Of a stretch of DNA of 37,655 nt, positions 32,713-37,655 are shown in pieces (within the stretch, counting starts at the first letter, position 1; each line of letters opens with the position of its first letter). The notes beneath the pieces were generated by a model. That model was not told where the DNA came from. It saw only the letters and a program-made list of their open reading frames with translations, and searched no databases. The position numbers and the translations under genes were made by a program. The stretch lies in assembly GCA_028284885.1 (NCBI GenBank), contig JANQQW010000169.1, positions 1 through 37,655 on the forward strand, written 5' to 3'. The stretch comes from Planctomycetaceae bacterium. Its GTDB lineage: Bacteria > Planctomycetota > Planctomycetia > Planctomycetales > Planctomycetaceae.

Positions 32713-34385
32713 TCTCCGGACGCCTCCCCGAGTTCACCACGCTGGTCGAGTTCCGCCTCGAACTCGGCGATGCGGGCCAAGGCTGCGGCGTCCTGTTCGT
32801 ACAGCGTCCGGGCGTCGTCGAGCAGCGTGCGGGCCTGGTCCCAGTCGTCGGCCTCGGCCAGCCGCCCCACCTCGGAGAGCGTCGCCTCCAGGAGCGGATC
32901 GCGACGCCCCATCTGTTCCATGCGAACCTCGACGAGCATCCCCTCGACCAGCTTCAACGACTCTGGGTGCTCGCCGGTCGCCGTCAGGAGCCGTTTCGTT
33001 CGGGCCAGCGTCTCGACGGCCGCGGCCAGGTCGCCGACCTCTCGTTGTCGTTGGGCTCGAAGCAGGAACCGCTCGGCGTCGTTCCCCGGCGTGACCCCCG
33101 GCCTCAGCCGTCCGCCGCGCGAGAACCGCTGCTCGAACTCGTAGCGGTCGATGCGGTCGAGCAGCGGCTGCACCCGGTCGCCCCACGCCTCGGCGTCCTT
33201 CTCCAGCAGCGGCAGCAGGTGGTCGTCCCGCGCCTCGAGCCAGTTCGCGCCTCGTGGTTGCCGCAGGATCGACTCGGCAGCGGCGAGGTGCTGTTCCGGC
33301 GTCATCGAACGGCTGCGCCACATCCAGACGGTCACGGCGACGACCACGACCAGCAGGCCGACGAGAACCCAGACGTTGTCCAGAAACCGGCCCAGTGCCG
33401 ACTTTCTCTGCGACTGTTCGACGGCCGACTTTACGTAGTCGCGAACGAACGTCGCCTCGCCTGGCCCCTTCGGGTCGTCCACCTCCCCGGCCACCGCGGT
33501 CGCGTTCTCGGCGGCCCGCGTCGGCGCGGCGGCCGCGGTCTCCCCCAGCGAGGAGGAGTAGTCGATCCGACTGAGGATCGTCTGCAGCGTCCGGGACAGG
33601 ACGTAGGCGTCGGGCGGCCGCTTGTCGGCCTCCTTCTCGAGGAGCTGGCAGACGACGTCGTTCACCTCGTGTGGGAGGTCGGGCACGAATCGCCGTGGCT
33701 CGTCGAAACGGTTGTTTACGTGCTGTTCGATGACGGACCGGGCGGTCTTGCCGGTGAACGGCGGCCGGCCGGTGAGCATCGTGTAGAGAACGGCCCCGAG
33801 GGCGTACAGGTCGCTCTGCCTGGTCACGCGGACGCCGCGAGCCTGTTCGGGCGACATGAACTCGGCGGTCCCGATGACGCCGCCGTCCGCGGTGAGCTGT
33901 GTCCCGGCGAAGACGTGGGCGATGCCGAAGTCGGTCAGCTTGATCGTCCCGTCGTACTCGATCAGCAGGTTCGAGGGCTTGAGGTCCCTGTGGATCACAC
34001 CCGCGTCGTGCGCGGCCTTCAGCGCGCTGCAGATCTGGACGGCGAGTTCCACGGCCTCTCGCCACGGGATGCGTCGCTCGCGGGTCAGCCGGCCGGCCAG
34101 CGTCTCGCCGTCGACGAACTCCATCGCGTAGTAGTGCAGTTCGCCGTCCACGCCGCTCTCGTGCAGCTGCACGATGTGCCGGTTCGCCAACTTCTGCATC
34201 GACGCGATCTCGCGTCGGAACCGTGGGACGAACCCGGGTTCACGGGCGAGGGCGGCCGGCAGGACCTTCACGGCCGCGGCCTCGCCGGTCTGTTCGTGGA
34301 CGGCGTAGTACACCGTCCCCATCCCGCCGGCGCCGAGCCGACGACCGACGACGTAGGGGCCGATCCTCTCGGGTTGCACGTCCAT
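32709..34385 (-). CDS. Hanks-type Ser/Thr protein kinase with transmembrane helix and helical sensor
   Basis: A 558-residue membrane kinase. The catalytic domain (9-285) has LGAGGMGTVYYAV (17-29), Lys40 in AVKVLP, HRDLKPSN (132-139), DFG (152-154) and FMSPEQARG (176-184), so all key residues are present. A transmembrane helix follows at about 340-357 (VLVGLLVVVVAVTVWMW). The remaining ~200 residues are helical with TPR-like or coiled-coil character (EQHLAAAESILRQPRG and similar). Such kinases phosphorylate Ser/Thr on partner proteins and are numerous in planctomycetes. A small helical gene is coupled downstream. It is divergent from a second, polytopic kinase gene with a gap of only 75 bases. 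Confidence 0.94.
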   Translation of the reverse strand: MDVQPERIGPYVVGRRLGAGGMGTVYYAVHEQTGEAAAVKVLPAALAREPGFVPRFRREIASMQKLANRHIVQLHESGVDGELHYYAMEFVDGETLAGRLTRERRIPWREAVELAVQICSALKAAHDAGVIHRDLKPSNLLIEYDGTIKLTDFGIAHVFAGTQLTADGGVIGTAEFMSPEQARGVRVTRQSDLYALGAVLYTMLTGRPPFTGKTARSVIEQHVNNRFDEPRRFVPDLPHEVNDVVCQLLEKEADKRPPDAYVLSRTLQTILSRIDYSSSLGETAAAAPTRAAENATAVAGEVDDPKGPGEATFVRDYVKSAVEQSQRKSALGRFLDNVWVLVGLLVVVVAVTVWMWRSRSMTPEQHLAAAESILRQPRGANWLEARDDHLLPLLEKDAEAWGDRVQPLLDRIDRYEFEQRFSRGGRLRPGVTPGNDAERFLLRAQRQREVGDLAAAVETLARTKRLLTATGEHPESLKLVEGMLVEVRMEQMGRRDPLLEATLSEVGRLAEADDWDQARTLLDDARTLYEQDAAALARIAEFEAELDQRGELGEASGE

Positions 34386-34460
34386 CCAAACCGGATCCCA
34401 TGGGCGAGTGTTTCGAGTTTAGCGCGGAGCGCGGTCGCGCTCAATCGGCCGCGGCCCGCT

Positions 34461-36725
34461 ATGATCGCGGCATCGTTCGAGACCGCCGCGGGCCGAACCG
34501 TGACCGATCCGGCTGCCACAGAACTGCAGGGAACCTCGCCGACGCTGTCGGTGCTCACGCAGAACGTGCAGGCGATCGTCGATGCGTGGGAACAGGGGGA
34601 CGAACCAGTCCTCGCCGACTTCGTCCCGTCCGGCGTCCCGGCGGACGACCGACGACTCACGCTGATCGAGTTGGTGAAGGTCGATCTCGAGTACCGCTGG
34701 GGTTCGCGGAATCTACCGAAGCGGCTGGAGGAGTACTTCGAGGAGTTCCCGGAACTCGACGTCGACGGGTGCCCGCTGGACCTCGTCTACGAGGAGTACC
34801 ACCTGCGACGCAACTGCGGGTTCCCGGTGACGGTCGAGGACTACGTGGAACGGTTTCCCGACCGGGAGCCGGAACTCCGGCGGCTGCTTTCCGAGGAGGG
34901 TGGATACGCTCCGACGTCCATCGTCACGGGGACGGGGCACGGTCGAATCGAGGAGTTCGTCGCGGGCGACCAGATCGACGACTTCGACCTGCTGGCCGTC
35001 CTCGGGCAAGGTGCCTTCGCGAAGGTCTTCCTCGCCCGGCAGATCTCGATGCAGCGGCTCGTCGCGCTCAAGGTCTCGGCGAACACGGGAACCGAACACC
35101 AGCTGCTCGCCCAGTTCGACCACGAGTCGATCGTCCGCGTGTTCGACCAACGAGTGGACGAGGGCCGCGGGTTGCGGCTGCTCTACATGCAGTACGTGCC
35201 GGGCGGCACGCTGCACGACGTCGTCCGCGAACTGCAGGCGACACCGGTGGCGGAGCGGTCGGGACGCGTGCTGCTGCGGGCCGTGGCCGCGGCGCTCGAC
35301 AAGCGGGGGGAGACGCTGGAGGCGTCGTCGATCACCCGCGAGGTCGAGGCGATGACCTGGCCGGAGACCGTCTGCTGGATCGGAGCGAAGCTCGCCCGCG
35401 CTCTCGAGTACGCCCACTCCCGCGGCGTGCTGCACCGGGACGTGAAACCGGCGAACGTGCTGGTCTCGAAAGAGGGCGTGCCGAAGCTGGCCGACTTCAA
35501 CATCGGGTTCTCGTCGAAGCAGGCCGGCGTCTCCCCGGCGGCCTACTTCGGCGGCAGCCTCGCCTACATGTCGCCCGAGCAACTCGAGGCGTGCAGCCCG
35601 GCCTGCGACCGGACGCCGGACGACCTCGACGGCCGCAGCGACCTGTTCACCTTGGGCGTCGTGCTGTGGGAACTGCTGACCGGCGAACGCCCCTTCCGCG
35701 ACGGGCCCACCCCCAACGACTGGACGCGGGCCGTCGCCGAGATGGCCGGCCGCCGACAGCAGGGCGTCCCGCCGGAGGCGCTCGACGACGTCCCCGAGGA
35801 GGCGCCGAAGAGCCTGGTCCGCACGTTGGTCCGCACGCTCTCGCCGGACCGCGAAGAACGCTGGTCGTCGGGAACGGATCTCGCCCGGCACCTCGACCAC
35901 TGCCGCAACCACCGCATGCAGGAGTTCCTCGACCCGCCCGAGCCGAGCTGGGCGAGTCGGGCCCGCCGGTTCCCGGTCTCGCTGATCCTCGTGGCCGCCC
36001 TGCTGCCCAACGTGCTCGCCGGGATCTTCAACTTTGCCTACAACGACCGCGAGATCGTCGGGCGGCTGGGGCCGGAGTCGCGGGACACGTTTCTCCGCAT
36101 CCAAGCCGTCGTCAACGGCATCCTGTACCCGCTCGGGCTCGGGCTGTGCCTGTTCCTCGCGGAGAGCGTTCGGCGGGTCGTGGTGGCCCGGGAACGTGGC
36201 GACCCGGTCGAGCCGACGACCTGGCGGCGGATGAGACGCCGATGCCTCGACCTAGGCCACGTCGTCGCGATCGTCTGCACGGCCGAGTGGATGCTCGCTG
36301 GGTTCGTCTACCCGATCGCGATGCACTTCGCGCGGGCGGAGCTCAGCATCGAGGACTACGTGCACTTCTGGGCGTCACTTGCGCTCTGCGGGCTGATCGC
36401 GGCCGCGTATCCCTTCTTCGGCGTGACGTTCGTCGCCGTGCGGGGGCTGTACGCCCGACTCGCCGGTTCCGACCTCCCGGCCGACGACGTGCACCTGCTC
36501 GAACGACTCGCGACGCGGTGCTGGTTCTACCTCGCGATCGCCGTCACCGTGCCGTTCGCCAGCATGCTCGTGCTGTCGCTGATCGAGAGCCAGTTCCGTC
36601 TGGCGCTCGTCGTCCTCAGCGGCGGGGCGATGGTCGGCTTCGGGATCGTGTACTGGTTGTTCCGCGAGGTGCAGCGAGACGTGACGACCCTGCTGGACGC
36701 CCTCGGCACCGACCACGAGACGTGA
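34461..36725 (+). CDS. Polytopic Ser/Thr protein kinase-like protein with DFN instead of DFG
   Basis: A 754-residue protein from ATG 34461; GTG 34500 is a serious alternative, because the ATG lies inside a TATGAT that could be the promoter -10 box. Residues about 20-165 are an N-terminal helical region (LDLVYEEYHLRR). The kinase domain follows with LGQGAFAKVFLA (about 180-191), VALKVSAN, HRDVKPANVL (about 326-335), then ADFNIGFSS: the DFG motif is DFN. YMSPEQLEA and RSDLFTLGVVLWELLTGERP are normal. After about 500 there are six hydrophobic helices, beginning VSLILVAALLPNVLAGIF. Loss of the DFG glycine can reduce or alter activation-loop dynamics but the metal-binding Asp is kept. Membrane location and N-terminal extension are typical of a planctomycete-specific kinase group. 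Confidence 0.88.
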   Translation: MIAASFETAAGRTVTDPAATELQGTSPTLSVLTQNVQAIVDAWEQGDEPVLADFVPSGVPADDRRLTLIELVKVDLEYRWGSRNLPKRLEEYFEEFPELDVDGCPLDLVYEEYHLRRNCGFPVTVEDYVERFPDREPELRRLLSEEGGYAPTSIVTGTGHGRIEEFVAGDQIDDFDLLAVLGQGAFAKVFLARQISMQRLVALKVSANTGTEHQLLAQFDHESIVRVFDQRVDEGRGLRLLYMQYVPGGTLHDVVRELQATPVAERSGRVLLRAVAAALDKRGETLEASSITREVEAMTWPETVCWIGAKLARALEYAHSRGVLHRDVKPANVLVSKEGVPKLADFNIGFSSKQAGVSPAAYFGGSLAYMSPEQLEACSPACDRTPDDLDGRSDLFTLGVVLWELLTGERPFRDGPTPNDWTRAVAEMAGRRQQGVPPEALDDVPEEAPKSLVRTLVRTLSPDREERWSSGTDLARHLDHCRNHRMQEFLDPPEPSWASRARRFPVSLILVAALLPNVLAGIFNFAYNDREIVGRLGPESRDTFLRIQAVVNGILYPLGLGLCLFLAESVRRVVVARERGDPVEPTTWRRMRRRCLDLGHVVAIVCTAEWMLAGFVYPIAMHFARAELSIEDYVHFWASLALCGLIAAAYPFFGVTFVAVRGLYARLAGSDLPADDVHLLERLATRCWFYLAIAVTVPFASMLVLSLIESQFRLALVVLSGGAMVGFGIVYWLFREVQRDVTTLLDALGTDHET

Positions 36726-36731
36726 GTCGCC

Positions 36732-37655
36732 TCAGTACGACTCGTCGGAACGGAACAACTCCTCGATCCCGTCCTCGACCTTCGTGCTCGGGTCGTTCTG
36801 ATTGCGACGAATCGTCTCCTGCACCAGCTGCTGCATCTCCGGGACGAGCAGCTCGCGGTTCCGCCGGAGCTCCGACTCGACGATCTTCTGCGAGTCGCCG
36901 TGGTCACCGCGGAGAGACTCCACGGCCGCGAGCCCGGCGAGGGCGTTCGCCCTCAGCTCGGCGTCGTTCTCGAACCGCGTTCGGACCTCGTCGAACAACT
37001 GCTCTGCGTCGTCGACGCGACGTTCCGCGAGTGCGAACAGCCCGAGATGGAGCTTCGCCGTCGCGACGTCGCGGTCGGCCTCGGGGAAGTAGTCGACGAC
37101 GGCCTGCCAAGCTTCCGCCGTGCCGAGCCGCCACGCGGTGAAGACCTGCTCGCCACTCGTCGGCTGCCGGGCGACTCGCTGTGGAGCGGGCGGCGCGTCG
37201 AGCGGGCTGCCGGGCCGCGTCCACCACCCGAGAGCGGCCGAGACGACGAAGACCACGGCCGCCGCCGCCGCGAACGTGCCGAGCCGTGCGGGCCAGTTCG
37301 AGGGCCCCTTGCGGCTGGCGATCCGGCTCCAGGACCGGGTCGCCGACTCGTCGCCGTTCAGCGACTTGCCGATCTCCCGAAGCTCATCGAGAACCTCGCC
37401 GGCGTTCTGTGGTCGGTCGGCGGGAGCCTTCGCCATCAACCGGTGGACGAGGTCACACAAGGCCGGGGGCAGGTCGGGACGGTGCTCCTCCAGCGGCACC
37501 GGCGTGTCGTTCAGATGCTTGACTGCGATGGCGAGCGCCGTCTCCCCGCGGAACGGCGGGTCTCCGGCGAGCAGGTGGTACAGGGTGACCCCGAACGAGT
37601 AGAGGTCGCTGCGGGCGTCGACCGGCTTGCCGTTCACCTGCTCGGGACTCATGTA
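36732..37655 (-). CDS. Ser/Thr protein kinase, N-terminal part beyond the window
   Basis: The C-terminal 307 residues of a third kinase; the frame is open to the window edge, where it reads YMSPEQVNG, the region just after the activation loop. [20 protein letters not shown] and [10 protein letters not shown] continue the C lobe. A transmembrane helix is seen at about residues 126-144 of the visible part ([18 protein letters not shown]). The rest is helical, with TPR-like [20 protein letters not shown] and similar repeats, presumably an extracytoplasmic sensor. Catalytic HRD and DFG cannot be checked because they lie outside. It converges on the polytopic kinase gene with six bases between stops. 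Confidence 0.9.
   Translation of the reverse strand, partial: YMSPEQVNGKPVDARSDLYSFGVTLYHLLAGDPPFRGETALAIAVKHLNDTPVPLEEHRPDLPPALCDLVHRLMAKAPADRPQNAGEVLDELREIGKSLNGDESATRSWSRIASRKGPSNWPARLGTFAAAAAVVFVVSAALGWWTRPGSPLDAPPAPQRVARQPTSGEQVFTAWRLGTAEAWQAVVDYFPEADRDVATAKLHLGLFALAERRVDDAEQLFDEVRTRFENDAELRANALAGLAAVESLRGDHGDSQKIVESELRRNRELLVPEMQQLVQETIRRNQNDPSTKVEDGIEELFRSDESY

Overview
The window looks like chromosomal DNA of a high-G+C planctomycete (Planctomycetota). The evidence is a PVC-type membrane-bound dehydrogenase-like protein, a Tat-exported Gfo/Idh/MocA oxidoreductase, two DUF6174-like exported proteins, three Hanks-type Ser/Thr kinases with planctomycete-style layouts, a PilM protein fused to a large extracytoplasmic part, a ComB-like phosphatase, weak Shine-Dalgarno signals and many GTG starts. 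Family calls are from motif recognition by eye; no database search was run.

Layout. (1) 1-1309: the 3' part of a polysaccharide pyruvyl transferase-like gene, converging on a small exported coiled-coil protein. (2) About 1310-8735: an accessory region with visibly lower G+C in its middle (the line at 4261 is 53% G+C, the line at 24841 is 65%). It holds a DUF2235 (Tle1-like) alpha/beta hydrolase, a decayed fragment of a GHKL-type ATPase gene, a single-pass membrane protein with LP-repeats and a lectin-like C terminus, a 38-residue membrane peptide, a tyrosine recombinase lacking the usual HxxR box, an antisense intrinsic terminator, a putative excisionase and a complete tyrosine integrase. The integrase ends 46 bases from the 3' end of a tRNA-Pro(CGG) gene, the usual arrangement of an element integrated into a tRNA. 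(3) 8918-13912: on the minus strand, glycosyltransferase, then asparagine synthase (glutamine-hydrolysing), then a PVC-type dehydrogenase-like protein. (4) 14047-16811: on the plus strand, macrodomain hydrolase, alpha/beta hydrolase (4-base overlap) and a Tat-exported oxidoreductase. (5) 16945-20313: two DUF6174-like paralogues around a HEAT-repeat protein, a cupredoxin-like exported protein, and a lone rpmA (bL27). (6) 20480-23377: a large GH38-like protein whose expected catalytic Asp is replaced. (7) 23890-30048: a three-gene operon of PilM fused to a membrane/extracytoplasmic part plus two large single-pass membrane proteins, likely the planctomycete form of the PilMNOP inner-membrane platform. 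(8) 30011-32328: folC and a comB-like gene, divergent. (9) 32317-37655: a Ser/Thr kinase with a translationally coupled small helical protein, a polytopic kinase with DFN in place of DFG, and a third kinase cut by the window edge.

The two most interesting places are the island module (DUF2235 hydrolase, LP-repeat membrane protein and GHKL remnant, next to two recombinases) and the PilM-fusion operon. Together with the GH38-like protein without its expected nucleophile, these are the best candidates for undescribed biology.
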